From Gongronella butleri (lineage: Eukaryota > Mucoromycota > Mucoromycetes > Mucorales > Cunninghamellaceae): a stretch of 64,000 nt of DNA. The DNA lies in contig JAIWZP010000027.1 of the NCBI GenBank assembly GCA_025201375.1, forward strand, positions 1 to 64,000, read 5' to 3'. The notes under the pieces are model-generated. The model was given only the letters and a program-made list of their open reading frames with translations, was not told the origin of the DNA and did not search any database. Both the position numbers and the translations under genes were made by a program. Position 1 is the first letter of the stretch. Each line of letters opens with the position of its first letter. This document shows positions 1 through 9,775 of the stretch, piece by piece.

Positions 1-969
1 TCGAGCTCTTTGTTGCCCAATCCTTTGCCAAGAACTTTGGTCTCTATGGTAAGCTCTTTTCCCTTTTTTTTCATTCATGCCATTGGATGGCGATGGAAAA
101 AAAAAAAAAAGAAGAAAAAAAAAAAAGAAAAAAAAAAAGAGCCAAAGACGCGTGGTCAAAAGGCGACCAATTCATCACAAACGACGCGTCGCACAATTGG
201 CCCGACGCGTCGAATTGAGCGCGTCAACGGAAAAAGAAGAAGAAAAGAGCAAAAGAGCCATCGGGCCGCAGTCTGGAAACGCGCGTGGTGGCTGTTCACA
301 CGTCTTTTTGAGCGTGTTTGTCGCAGCATGGCCACGTTTTTGAGCCAGCCTTTCCCCTGCTGATATGGATCACCTGATGTGCTGACCTTTTTTTCTTTTC
401 TTTTTTTTTTTTTTTGTGCTAGGTGAACGTGCTGGCAACCTGACGTTTGTGTGCAAGACCCCCGAGGACAAGCAGCGCGTGTTCTCTCAATTGGAAAAGT
501 TGCAGCGTGCTGAGATTTCCAATCCCCCTGCCTATGGCTCACGCATTGTGGACATTGTGCTCAATGACCCCGCCCTGTATGCCGAGTGGAAGGACAATCT
601 CAAGTACATGTCTGGCCGAATCATCGATATGCGCCAAAAGCTCTTTGACCTGCTTGTCGAGCTCAAGACACCAGGCACCTGGAACCACATTGTCGATCAA
701 ATTGGCATGTTCTCTTTCACTGGCCTCAAGGGTAAGCTCAAAAACGAGCGTGAAAATGTTGACAAGGACCGTCTTTGCTCATCTGTTTCTCGCTTTTTTT
801 CTTTTTTTTTCTTTTTCTTTTGACAGCTCCTCAAGTCAAGGTGATGATTGAAAAGTATCACATCTACTTGACGGACAATGGCCGTGTGTCAATGGCGGGT
901 CTGTCCAATTCCAATGTTGAATATTTTGCGCGTGCCATTGACGATGTGGTGCGCAATGTTTCGGCGTAA
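1..969 (+). CDS. Aspartate aminotransferase, 3' part (gene cut by window start)
   Basis: Pyridoxal-phosphate enzyme that swaps the amino group between aspartate and 2-oxoglutarate. The visible exons are 1..48, 423..731 and 827..969, giving the last 165 residues and a TAA stop. The first codons read ELFVAQSFAKNFGLY, the active-site stretch of class I aminotransferases; the lysine (codon 30-32) is the expected PLP Schiff-base residue. The text then continues GERAGNL, the usual next segment, which confirms the first splice (phase 1). Further on are the GTWNHIVDQIGMFSFTGL and YLTDNGRVSMAGL segments typical of the C-terminal small domain. Both introns are T-rich GT-AG introns. No C-terminal targeting signal is obvious and the N-terminus is missing, so cytosolic versus mitochondrial form cannot be decided; the sequence resembles the eukaryotic cytosolic type. 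Identity is secure. Confidence 0.95.
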
Positions 970-1881
970 AGCAAGAGCATGGCGTAGTCCATTCCCCCTT
1001 TTTTTTGATACAATTTAAAGCCCCGTTCTCCTCCCCTATTTTTTTTTGCAATCACCCGAGCCCTCGATCGTTCATGTGACGCATTTTTGGTCGTTTTGTT
1101 CGAGGGATTTTTTTTCTTGGCTGTGTGTGAGTGGTTGGGTGTTGGATGACGAGGAAAAAGGAATTGGAGCGCAAAGAGAACAAGCAGTTGCTTGGGGTGA
1201 CACAAAGTGAGCGTCGCCCGTCCGGCGGCGGCCGTCTTTTTGTGGGCTGAGCTCGAAATAGCTCCTTTTTTTCTTTTTGGGCAAGGCAATTGTGACTTTG
1301 ACCAATCAGCAACGTCATGTGTGTTCCTGTTGCTACGGCAAGACGCCCTAAAAAGAAAAAAAAAACATTTGGGCGCCATGAATCTGAATCAAATGTACGC
1401 GGATTTTTGTGCCTGTGTAACGGGGTGTACAAGGCTTCGCCTCCTTATTTTTGTTTTTGGGTGGGAGAAACATGCACAAAGGAGGACCTTTTGGACCTTT
1501 GACGATGAACAGACAAGAGGATTGCCTCTCTTCAATGGCTCGCTTGTCGACGATGAGCAGCACGGATTTCGATTTTTTTTTCATTTTTCTTTGCTCGCTT
1601 TTTTTTTTTTTTTTACCATTTGGTTTTATTGGCGGCATTTGGCCTCCTTTGTTTGGCAAATCTGCTTGTGCTGCTGGGTCTAGACAAAGGAGGGGAGGAC
1701 CGAGTTTGCTTTTCCATTGTGGGATGCTGTTGCCAAGATGGAATTGGGCGTATTGATGGGCCTTATTTTTTTTTCCAATAATCATACGGTTTATTTCGTT
1801 TCTTCCAGCAGAGTAACAGATGGCTAAAAATATAAAGGGGATAAGAAAAGAAGTGGCGGGAGGAATAGGTGATATCTTGTG
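970..1881. other. Intergenic, no gene seen
   Basis: This gap lies between the ends of two convergent genes. It holds several T- and A-runs and short open frames that are interrupted and of biased composition. I see no conserved protein, RNA gene or repeat in it. Confidence 0.6.
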
Positions 1882-3140
1882 CTAAAAGGGCTGCGACGGC
1901 GGCGGCGATACCATGGCCAGTGGGGCTTTTTCGTCTGGTAGGTCGGGTGGGTGACCGGCGGGGCCAAAACGAAAAGAAGGCGATGCAGGCGAAGGGTAAT
2001 TGTCGAGATGCGAGGCAACGGCCGCATGGATGGCGGGCGAGGGCGTGTGAAAAGGAGCCTTGAGCGGGGCCTTTGTCTTTTGCACGGACTGGTGCTGCTG
2101 CTGATAAGGATGGAACGACCGAGGATAGTGCGACGGCGGCGACGGCGGCATTTTCACAGCGACAGATGAAGCGACAAGCTGCTGCTGCTGCTTTTCCTGC
2201 ATCTGCTGCTGGGTCAATTGCTGCTGTTGCTGCTGTTTGCGCTTTTTCAATCGCTGATCGAGCATCGTGTACCATTTTTCAAAGGACGTCTTGCTGATGT
2301 ACAGCTGGTAGTCGACCATTTGCAAAAAGGCCATTTCAGAGGCATTGATCTCCTGGAGCGGCAGGCCAGAGGCATCAGCCCACGCCTTGTTGCGGTAGCC
2401 CTTGTCGTGAATATACTTTGACGCAACCATCAGCGATGCAAGAAACATGCGACGGCCACAGCACATCAGGCTTTCGCGGAACGTGCGCTGCGAGGCTGGT
2501 ATATTGAGCTTGGCTTGCACAATGCGCTTGGCACGAAACAGGTAAAAGAGACTGATCTGGAGCATAAAGTACGTCGCCTTGCTGCGTCGCAAGATTTCGC
2601 GGATGAAGCCCTTGGTGGCAACCACTTTGGCATGGCCAGCCGTCGGCCAAATGTTCTCGACAATGTCGACAGACAAGTCTAATTGACAAAAAAAAAAAAA
2701 AAAAAAAAAAAGAAAAAAATGCCAATTGCAAAAAGCAAAAGAAAATGGCAATGGTGAGTAAATCAAAGCTTTTGCTGTCATGACAAAGATAGACTCAATG
2801 GTCGTGGATGTCATTCATCCAACAAAAAACACAAAAAAGGGTTGAGGGGGGGGATGGTGGGATGAAAAAGGCATTGTGCGCGCAGAAATGGGGATGGGGG
2901 ATGCGTACCAACAAGGTTTTCGATCATGTCGGCTCGTTCATGGTAAGAGGCATCGAGGAATTCTTTGTATTGATCGCATGGAAGTCGTTGTTGTTCATCA
3001 TCAGGTGAGACAGAGGGCGTGATCGTTGCCACGGCATGTTGTTGTTGAGGGAAGGCCTGCATGGCCAGATACTGGGGGGCGACATACGCCGCCGTGAGCG
3101 TGGGTATGTGGACGGGAGGGGGGGCGTCAGAGAGTGCCAT
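1882..3140 (-). CDS. Pho85-type cyclin (PCL family)
   Basis: Predicted regulatory subunit of a Pho85/CDK5-like cyclin-dependent kinase, which in yeasts links nutrient state to cell-cycle and morphogenesis control. Exons are 3140..2909 and 2678..1882 (minus strand), giving 342 residues; the single intron is phase 1 and contains a long T-run. The cyclin box runs from about residue 85 to 215. It includes FIREILRRSKATY, CGRRMFLASLMVASKYIHDKG and WADASGLPLQEINASEMAFL, the signature of PCL1/PCL5-type Pho85 cyclins. The C-terminal third is low-complexity and glutamine-rich (several Q-runs after KKRK), then proline- and serine-rich. The start is the first ATG of a frame that splices cleanly into the cyclin box. 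Which PCL subgroup it belongs to is not settled. Confidence 0.85.
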
Positions 3141-3972
3141 TCGATTTGTTCGTCAAAAAATCAAATTGGGGAGAGGTTCGCTTGGATCAATCAAAACAAA
3201 AAGTGTTGAAAGTTGAAGGGGGAGTGTCGTTACACTAAAAAATCGCTAAAGGGGGTGCGCAGAAGGGGGGGAAGGTGGGTGAAAAGAGCTGTTGGGATGA
3301 GCAAAAAACAAAAAAAAAGAGCAAGTTTGGGTGTAAAAAGAAATCAGGGTCAAGTAAAAAAGAGGTCGTGGAAAGGATAAAAAAACAAGAGGCAAAGAAC
3401 TGGATAGGGCGCAGTTGGGGGTTTGAGGCTTATTGGGAAAACATGGTGGTCGGATAAAAAAAGATAGAACTATCTGAAGAAAAAGAAAAAGAAAAGCGAA
3501 AAAAAGGGAGAGCGAGGTTTGCTTTTGTTCTCCGGCCACGAGCCAATCAGCGCAACTTGCCGCAGCTTTTGCACAAAGTGGCTTAATTTTCACCTGTTTT
3601 TGGGGGGAGCGGCTGCCCAATATATCAAAACGCCTCTTTTGGATTGGCTCCTTTCGATATGACGACTCGGTCGTGGGAGGGGATTGGGGGGGTCACCCGA
3701 TTTCTCACACACATGCCCTCGCACATCGCCACGGAGCCACTTAAAGCCGGTCTCATTCTCGGCCAGACCAAAAGGAAAAAAAAAGGGACAATCAACCTTT
3801 TGAAATGCCCATCAAAAAAGAGAATGATAATAAAAAAAACACTACATTGAACTGTGTCGTCCATCCATGACAAAATAGTGCTTGGGAGAGAACATGAGAC
3901 GAAGAGACAATGAAGGGGCGAGGCCACGGGGTGAGTGACGTTGCCTCTTCCATCTGCTGCTGCGGGTCTCCC

Positions 3973-4003
<31 letters not shown>

Positions 4004-4921
4004 ACGCGTCTGCACGCGCCGGCGCTCAATGATCATCCCACGCGTTTGCCAATTCGTCTCCATCCTGCCAGAGACAGATGCTTTTACCATGGAATTGCGA
4101 CGTTTTTGATTACTGACGATGGCCCAGACGAATTGTTTTTCCTTTTGCCCCCCCTCAGCGCCAATTCAGGCAAAGCACGGGGCGGTGACACGGGGGCAAT
4201 GGACCAGCTTGGATGAGGGTAGTGTGGGCGCTGGACCAATGGCAATGCCGTATTCTGCTGCGCGTCAATGCCAATCATGATGCGTAATGCATCTTTTCAT
4301 CTGGACACACCAAAGAGGGGGAGATGCATTGACGCGTCCCCATCGCACCTTGGTCTTGTCGACGAAATATTTTGCTGCGCTTCTTCTCTTTCTGCCAAAA
4401 ACGCGGTCTTAATGGCATAGGTGCGTGTCATTGCTGACAAAGCTTGCTTTTTCGGACACTTGCTGCGCAATGCCCTCGCCCGTAGCAACGACGGGGGGTT
4501 TCACGGGCTGCCCGACAAAAAATAGAGACAGCTGCATGCGTGCGCATCTCCAGTCCACCCTGTTGGGCATGCAAAATAAAAAAAGGGCGAATTTTGCATG
4601 ATTGTATATTTTTTATTGTTTTGCGACCTTTCCGGATCCTGGGCGATGAAGGGCCAATGGCTGACACTGTGCATTTGCTTTGGCATCTTGACCTTGGTGG
4701 CACACGGGATGAGGCTGCGCGTGTGACATGACACGAAGACGGTCGGAATTGATGATGCGGAGATGACAATTGCAGCGATCACCGCGCGCCATTGAAGACT
4801 GATGAACATGCTGAGAGATGAGAGACAGAGAGAGATAGAGAGAGATAGAGAGCAATGGCGCGTGTGCGAATTGGTACAAGAGACGAGATGCCGGCAAAAA
4901 AGCGAGGAAAATTGCAGATTT
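3141..4921. other. Upstream region of the cyclin gene and 3' flank of EMC6
   Basis: There is no supportable gene in this 1.8 kb. A purine microsatellite with GAGAGATA-like units lies at about 4810-4853, and a 24-base A-run near 3973-3998. Open frames here are short and dominated by homopolymers. Confidence 0.5.
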
Positions 4922-5263
4922 TTATTGATACAGATGGACGAGGCCGTAAAGGAGGGTATGAAATAGCGTGTAAGAGAGCAAGCCATTAAGAGCGCCATTG
5001 ACAGTGATATCCTTCCAAGCGCCAGGGAAGTGTTTCGAGGGCGCAGGTGCCTTGAGCCATAGCAACACGCACAAAACCGCCCAGGACGCCCCGTAAAAGA
5101 AAAAGCCGGACCAATTGGTCAGGCCCGAGATGCCCGCCGCCGACCCAGCAATAGCGGCAAAGCACGAGCGGATGTACTGCAGCTGCTTGGCATTGTACAT
5201 AACATGTGGCTGCACAAACTGGTGCGCTTGCTGATCTTGCTGATTGGGCGCGCCTTGATTCAT
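4922..5263 (-). CDS. EMC6: ER membrane protein complex subunit 6
   Basis: Small subunit of the EMC, which inserts tail-anchored and multi-pass proteins into the endoplasmic reticulum membrane. It is a single exon of 113 residues, the usual EMC6 length. A short polar, glutamine-rich N-terminus (about 1-30) is followed by the conserved block SCFAAIAGSAAGISGLTNWSGF and three hydrophobic segments (about 36-58, 60-75 and 92-112). The C-terminus YTLFHTLLYGLVHLY matches the family's conserved final helix. The start was set at the ATG giving the standard length; an upstream in-frame extension is low-complexity and looks like leader sequence. No intron is needed, which is unusual among its neighbours. 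Confidence 0.92.
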   Translation of the reverse strand: MNQGAPNQQDQQAHQFVQPHVMYNAKQLQYIRSCFAAIAGSAAGISGLTNWSGFFFYGASWAVLCVLLWLKAPAPSKHFPGAWKDITVNGALNGLLSYTLFHTLLYGLVHLYQ

Positions 5264-5414
5264 AGATGGAGTGCCGTGGAAAAATAAAGGAAAAGAGGAG
5301 AGACGCAAGAAAAGCCCAGAAAAAGCGCGCGCCCTTTGAATTCTGGGCCGCCCTCCAACAGGCACAGAATTAAAAAAAAAAAAAAAAAGCGAATTGATAT
5401 TCGCGCATTTTTCA

Positions 5415-5801
5415 TCCCCCTCTGGCAAGCTCATAGGATGGCTCGTCATTGGGGAAATCCTGCGTATTCCTTTCACGACGTAATTTTTGTCAATGCTCAA
5501 ACGAGGCTTGCAACACCCGTCATAATTGAAAAACAAGTCTGAACGCGGGATCAGCTTATAACAACGAACCTGTTTTCCGCGTCTCAATGCAAGTGTCACG
5601 TTCGTGGCTCTCGCAATCATCTCCTGTTTTGCTGAGAGAGCTCCTTAATGGCTTTTTTAAATCCAAAATCTGCATTTTCTCGTAAAATTTCAACTGATCT
5701 GCCTGAATTTCATTCGTAGCAGAGGACAATTCCATTTGCGGTCGATTGGACGGGGTGTCTAAGAGTAGCTTCATATGACGCATTGGCTTGCAAGAGGTCA
5801 A
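5415..5801 (-). pseudogene. Possible decayed coding relic, coiled-coil-like
   Basis: On the minus strand a frame with helical, charged composition (ATNEIQADQLKFYEKMQILDLK) reaches an A-run. After it, the coiled-coil character continues better in another frame (AIKELSQQNRR, then a stop). Downstream a further frame reads LALRRGKQVRCYKLIPRSD and RLSIDKNYVVKG, also protein-like. I do not recognise the family. The frame jump at an A-run and the lack of a clear start suggest a broken gene, but a set of tiny exons is also possible. Low confidence. Confidence 0.25.
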
Positions 5802-5865
5802 TTACATCGAAAGCGCAATTATCTGCTCTTTAGAGGGGTGTCATGCTTATCAGCTTGAATAAAAT

Positions 5866-6020
5866 GGATTCCATCGAAGGGGTGCCATTGAGGAATACAA
5901 ATTTGACGCTTACAACAAAGCCGCACGATCGTTGGAAACAAGGTTAACCAAGCAAAAACTCAAAATTTCGACTACCGGCATTCTGCACGCCATTCCTACC
6001 GAAAAAAAAAAAAAAAACGT
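5866..6020 (+). pseudogene. Short coding-like fragment (AYxKAARSL type)
   Basis: About 50 codons read GAIEEYKFDAYNKAARSLETR and then LTKQKLKISTTGILHAIP, bounded by a stop upstream and an A-run downstream. The pattern EEYKFDAYNKAARSL resembles the N-terminal helical domain of family X DNA polymerases (KxxAYxKAAxxL). The match is short and no polymerase body follows. It is listed as a fragment only. Confidence 0.2.
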
Positions 6021-6627
6021 TGCACTCGTTTTTTGTCAAGTTGCACCTCTCGATTCAACTTGTAGGACAACGTACGCATTTTTTTCTCTGCTCTTTTCAG
6101 TGATGGAGGTCCGTGCGCGAGCCATATTTTCAGTGCTTTTGACCAGCAGGGTGTGGTCAGCATGAAAAAGTACACAATTGGCACAGAAAATGGAGCGTGG
6201 CGCGACGCGTCGGTATGAATCGAACCCCGCGCGCCTGCTGTTGTGCGCTGCTGCAGGTATGTGACACGAGTCAGATGTGTTTGGGTAGAAAATCTGCATT
6301 TGCATCTTGTCAGGCGACTGATGCGCGATGGGGGCTAAATAAATGCGTGAGGGTGAGAACAATGTGCTGCATGGAGATAAATTTGGCAATAGCATGAGAC
6401 TGAGAATAACAAAAAGCCTCGCGCTGGCATTTCTTGTGGGTGGTGACTTTGTGTCCCGGTGCCATATCGCACACTACGAGCCCCGTCCGATCGCACAATT
6501 TCTGGCAGTGACTTGATAATGCTGTTTCCACAAATTAACGGACATGGAACAAAAAAGCACATAAAATGGAACGCTTTTTCTGCGGACGAAAATCAGAAAA
6601 TCTTACTTTTCATCTCATCATCAAAAA

Positions 6628-7032
6628 ATGATGCTTTTTACTCTTTTACTTTTGGCTTTTGCAGGTGTGTTTGCTGACCCGCGCTGCAGCAATGATGCTT
6701 GGATTGGCGTGAACGTATTGTCTGTGGATTTTCATATTATCAGAGCCAATGTCTATATTGAAAGTGGCAAGGATCGGAATGACATTACGGTCAACCAGAT
6801 CAAATCCGGCCTACAGCGCTGTCTGTTCGAGGGCAGTTCATTCACAATGCCGAAAGGGAAGGACTGGATTCAATGCTTGTCAAACTACTAATGGAAAAGC
6901 GCCCGCTGGACTGGCGAGGTGAATCTTGAGTTTGTTTGCTCCTGTGGCGACGTCTCTTGCAATGGTTGGGATTGGCAACCAACCTGGCCACCCATTGCGC
7001 TCGATGTTTTGTTACTAAAAAAAATTGAATAG
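6628..7032 (+). pseudogene. Six-cysteine secreted protein, copy 1 (broken)
   Basis: First of three tandem copies. Codons 1-87 align with the two intact copies, including the signal peptide, WIGVNVLSVDF, LQRCLFEG and GKDWIQC. The codon matching glutamine 88 is TAA instead of CAA, a single C-to-T change. The frame stays open after it to a TAG at 7030-7032 and keeps the family pattern (WKSARWTGEVNLEF). The cysteine at the position of Cys72 is phenylalanine here, and an extra cysteine appears near the C-terminus. Loss of a conserved cysteine together with the stop argues for a pseudogene. A truncated 87-residue secreted product is possible. The missing conserved promoter block fits loss of function. 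Confidence 0.75.
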
Positions 7033-7559
7033 GAGCAGGGTCAACTCTGAAAATTCTTTTTTTTTTGGCAAAATTGTACACGTGCATTGAGATTGTCTGT
7101 GTTTTAATCATTATTTTCGAAGTAACGAGGCGGAAGTGGTGCTCGCACAACGCGTTGGTTCTCAAGTGTGCGTGGCCACCGGAAATTGTTGCATTTTTAC
7201 ACCGGTGTTCATGCCGGTTTTTTCTCGGCCAGGCAAGGTTGTTGTCCTCAGATACACGCTCGGCTGACTAGTTCCTTGCCTATTCTCTGGAACATGTCAT
7301 GCAACCTTTTTCCAGGCTTGTCGGTGGCACGAATCCTTTTTTTTGAACTGTATGTGTGTTGCGCGTATTTCGATGTGTGTTTGGTGTGAAATTTTACGCA
7401 CTCAACTTATGCCGCCAACCAACGCACTTTCAGCAATTTAAGAGTAGCTTTCAAAAAGGGAATTTAAGCGCGTCCGTAAATAAATGGCTTTTTCGACGCG
7501 TGCTGAAACTCAAAAAGCAGCCATGGGCGATGAGCCTCGTGGCACGGCGCGGGTGCCCT

Positions 7560-7661
7560 TGACGTCGCACTACAGCCCTTCATGTCACGCAATTTTCTTC
7601 CCTTGACACTATTTTGTATTCCCACCGCCGGTCCATATTTCTTTTAAAAAGGGCTGCTTGT
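7560..7661 (+). promoter_or_regulatory. Conserved promoter block of copy 2
   Basis: CGGCGCGGGT followed by TGACGTCGCA (7560-7569), then TTTTAAAAAGGGCTGCTTGT (ending 7661). The same order and spacing occurs before copy 3. TGACGTC is the core bound by CREB/ATF-type bZIP factors. Confidence 0.55.
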
Positions 7662-7698
7662 CGATAGAAATTGAAAAAAAAAAAAACGCCATTCAACA

Positions 7699-8058
7699 AT
7701 GAAACTCCCTTCGCTTTTGCTTTTAGGTGCTGCAAGTGTGTTTGCTGACTCTCGTTGCAGCAAGAATGCTTGGATTGGCGTGAATGTTCTCTCAGTGGAT
7801 TATCAAATTGTCAGAGCCGATGTCTACATCCAAAGCGGCAAGGATCACGACGACATTACGGTCGACCAGATCAAATCTGGCCTGCAGCGCTGTCTCTTTG
7901 AGGGCGGGCCATGCACAATGCCAAGAGGAAAAGACTGGATTCAATGCATGTCAAGTTACCAATGGAAAAGCCCCCGCTGGACTGGCGAGTTGAACATAGA
8001 ATTTGATTGCAGCTGGGGAGGTGTCTCTTGTTACAATGCCGATTGGAAGCAAACTTAG
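7699..8058 (+). CDS. Small secreted six-cysteine protein, copy 2
   Basis: Protein of 119 residues that I do not recognise as a named family. Residues 1-16 form a signal peptide (MKLPSLLLLGAASVFA). The mature chain of about 103 residues has six cysteines (20, 65, 72, 83, 104, 111), enough for three disulfides, and is rich in tryptophan (25, 80, 89, 94, 106, 116). It is a single exon. It is about 80 percent alike copy 3 by eye, and the promoter is also shared: a TGACGTCGCA motif at 7560-7569 and GGGCTGCTTGT at 7651-7661. A poly-A-like stretch of repeated AATAAAA follows the stop. The likely role is extracellular (for example an effector, wall-associated or antagonistic protein), but the sequence does not show which. 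Confidence 0.8.
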   Translation: MKLPSLLLLGAASVFADSRCSKNAWIGVNVLSVDYQIVRADVYIQSGKDHDDITVDQIKSGLQRCLFEGGPCTMPRGKDWIQCMSSYQWKSPRWTGELNIEFDCSWGGVSCYNADWKQT

Positions 8059-8741
8059 ACTGTCGTTCGATTGATTTGCAAAAAAAAATAAAATAAAATA
8101 AAAGAATGAGAGCTTGGTCAGTCTTGAATTCCCTTGCGGCAAAATAAGTTTGCAATACCAAAAAAAAAAAAGCGCATTGAGAAGCACCATGCTCGGCCGC
8201 TTTGGGAACATGGGTTGAGCATCAAGTGACACACATCACCACCTGTGTGCCCGCTCAAGCGAGGTCGTTTATCATAAAATTGTTGTTTTTTCATGCTTTC
8301 TGCAGATCTTTTTGTTCTTGCCGGCTATGATATTTCTCGGTTGACAAGGTTGTATCATAACCCACACGTAGACAGCAATTTCGAATGTCCAGTGCCTTGC
8401 CTATTTTGTTTTCCCAAGATGTACGTAAAGTTTTTTTCTCATCATTGAGGGTTAAATAAAGTGTTGTGCAAAGGACCCAAATGAGTGTTTCTTTTGTCGT
8501 TAAATTTTAAATGATCAACGTGAGACGCGACTGATAGCATGTCTAGCAATATTAATAAAGCGGTCAGTGATTCGTGGGGACGAGATAAAATGGTACAAAA
8601 ATGCGAATTTGAAAAAGGAAAGTTAGTCTCATCTGAAAATAGATGATTTTTCGACGCGCGTTTTTGATAAAAAAGGAAGTAAATGCAACTCAAGAAACTT
8701 CAAGTCAGCTGTGGATGGTAACATTTGCGCCCCACGCACGC

Positions 8742-8856
8742 CCGGCGCGGGTATCGTGACGTCGCACCACCCTCCACACGCTTGACATATTCTGTTTATC
8801 CGCTGCGCTACCTGGTAACAATCATTCAAACGATTAGTATAAAAGGGGCTGCTTGT
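8742..8856 (+). promoter_or_regulatory. Conserved promoter block of copy 3
   Basis: CGGCGCGGGT, TGACGTCGCA (8757-8766), a TATA box (8838-8844) and GGGCTGCTTGT (8846-8856), matching the block before copy 2. An ATTCAACA stretch directly before the ATG is also shared. Confidence 0.6.
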
Positions 8857-8880
8857 GATAAAAAATGATATGATTCAACA

Positions 8881-9240
8881 ATGAAACTTGCTTCAATTTT
8901 ACTTTTGGGTGTTACAAGTGTATTTGCTGACTCGCGTTGCAGCAAAAATGCTTGGGTGGGCGTGAACGTGCTCTCTGTGGATTATGAAATTGTCAGAGCC
9001 GACGTCTACATCCAAAGTGGCAAGAACCATGACGACATCTCCATTGACGAGCTGACATCCGGCTTATCGCGTTGTCTTTTTGAGGGCGGAAGGTGCACAA
9101 TGCCAGGAGGAAAGGACTGGATCCAGTGCACGTCAAACTATCAATGGCAAAGCAGCCGTTGGACCGGCGAGGTGGATATTGAATTTGACTGCAACTTTGG
9201 AGGCGTTTCTTGCTACCAGGCGGATTGGACTCAAACGTAA
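8881..9240 (+). CDS. Small secreted six-cysteine protein, copy 3
   Basis: Protein of 119 residues, co-linear with copy 2 without any indel. It has a signal peptide at 1-16 (MKLASILLLGVTSVFA), all six cysteines at the same positions and the same tryptophans. Differences cluster at surface-type residues, for example DELTSGLSR against DQIKSGLQR. It is a single exon. A good TATA box (TATAAAA, 8838-8844) sits just before GGGCTGCTTGT (8846-8856), 35 bases upstream of the ATG. AAATAAAA follows about 20 bases after the stop. This looks like the best preserved, probably active member of the triplet. Function is unknown. Confidence 0.82.
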   Translation: MKLASILLLGVTSVFADSRCSKNAWVGVNVLSVDYEIVRADVYIQSGKNHDDISIDELTSGLSRCLFEGGRCTMPGGKDWIQCTSNYQWQSSRWTGEVDIEFDCNFGGVSCYQADWTQT

Positions 9241-9775
9241 ATGTCCCTTGTATTTTTTAAAAATAAAACGATGATGATTGAAACGAAGCAGCAAATGCTA
9301 CTGTATGATATGAATGTGCTGTGAGCAATTTTTAAAATGGACCGTAGTACTGTAATAATATTGTATAATAATACTGTAATACCGGTACTTTCATCAGGAT
9401 CCGCCCCGCGTTCCCGACATGCGCCACGACGCCTTTTCGACCCTTTTCTCTTTTTTCTTTTGCGTGCTGCATCGCTCGCTTCCTCATCTCACTCGCTCCC
9501 CACGCCACCATGATCATCCGCCTTGCTCTGTGCCTCTTCTGTCATGCTGCGCCTTTTCTGGCTTGCCACCCTAAATGAATGTTTTTTCTTGTCTCTTTTG
9601 CCTCGCGCGTGCCCCACTCCTTTTTTTGGCCGCACTCTCTTTCCTTTTTTTGGGAATTGAGCAGCCCTGCCCTTCTCCTGCCTCAATAAATCATTGTCCG
9701 AACACAACCATTGTCATCCACGATTGAGGCGCCTGAAGCGCAGCAAAAAACGCGTGCACCCGACACAACATACAG
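9241..9775. other. Intergenic, no gene seen
   Basis: This is the 3' flank of secreted-protein copy 3 followed by pyrimidine-rich sequence. A small cluster of TACTGTAAT repeats with a TACCGGTA palindrome lies at 9345-9390, similar to one at 34715-34775 near the other copy of the downstream repeat. Confidence 0.5.

Larger units (their letters stand above)
5264..6627. other. Intergenic region with decayed coding scraps
   Basis: This is the upstream side of EMC6 and of the first secreted-protein copy. Two stretches with protein-like composition (described separately) sit at 5415-5801 (-) and 5866-6020 (+). A B-box-like GGTTCGATTC occurs on the minus strand near 6220, but no complete tRNA fold could be drawn. 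Confidence 0.5.

Noticed and set aside
1052..1785. Open frames on both strands after the aminotransferase gene
   Set aside because: They are made of homopolymer-coded lysine and phenylalanine runs and overlap each other on both strands.
6195..6275. tRNA on the minus strand (GGTTCGATTC box)
   Set aside because: Only a B-box-like stretch is present; no D-arm or pairing acceptor stem can be found.
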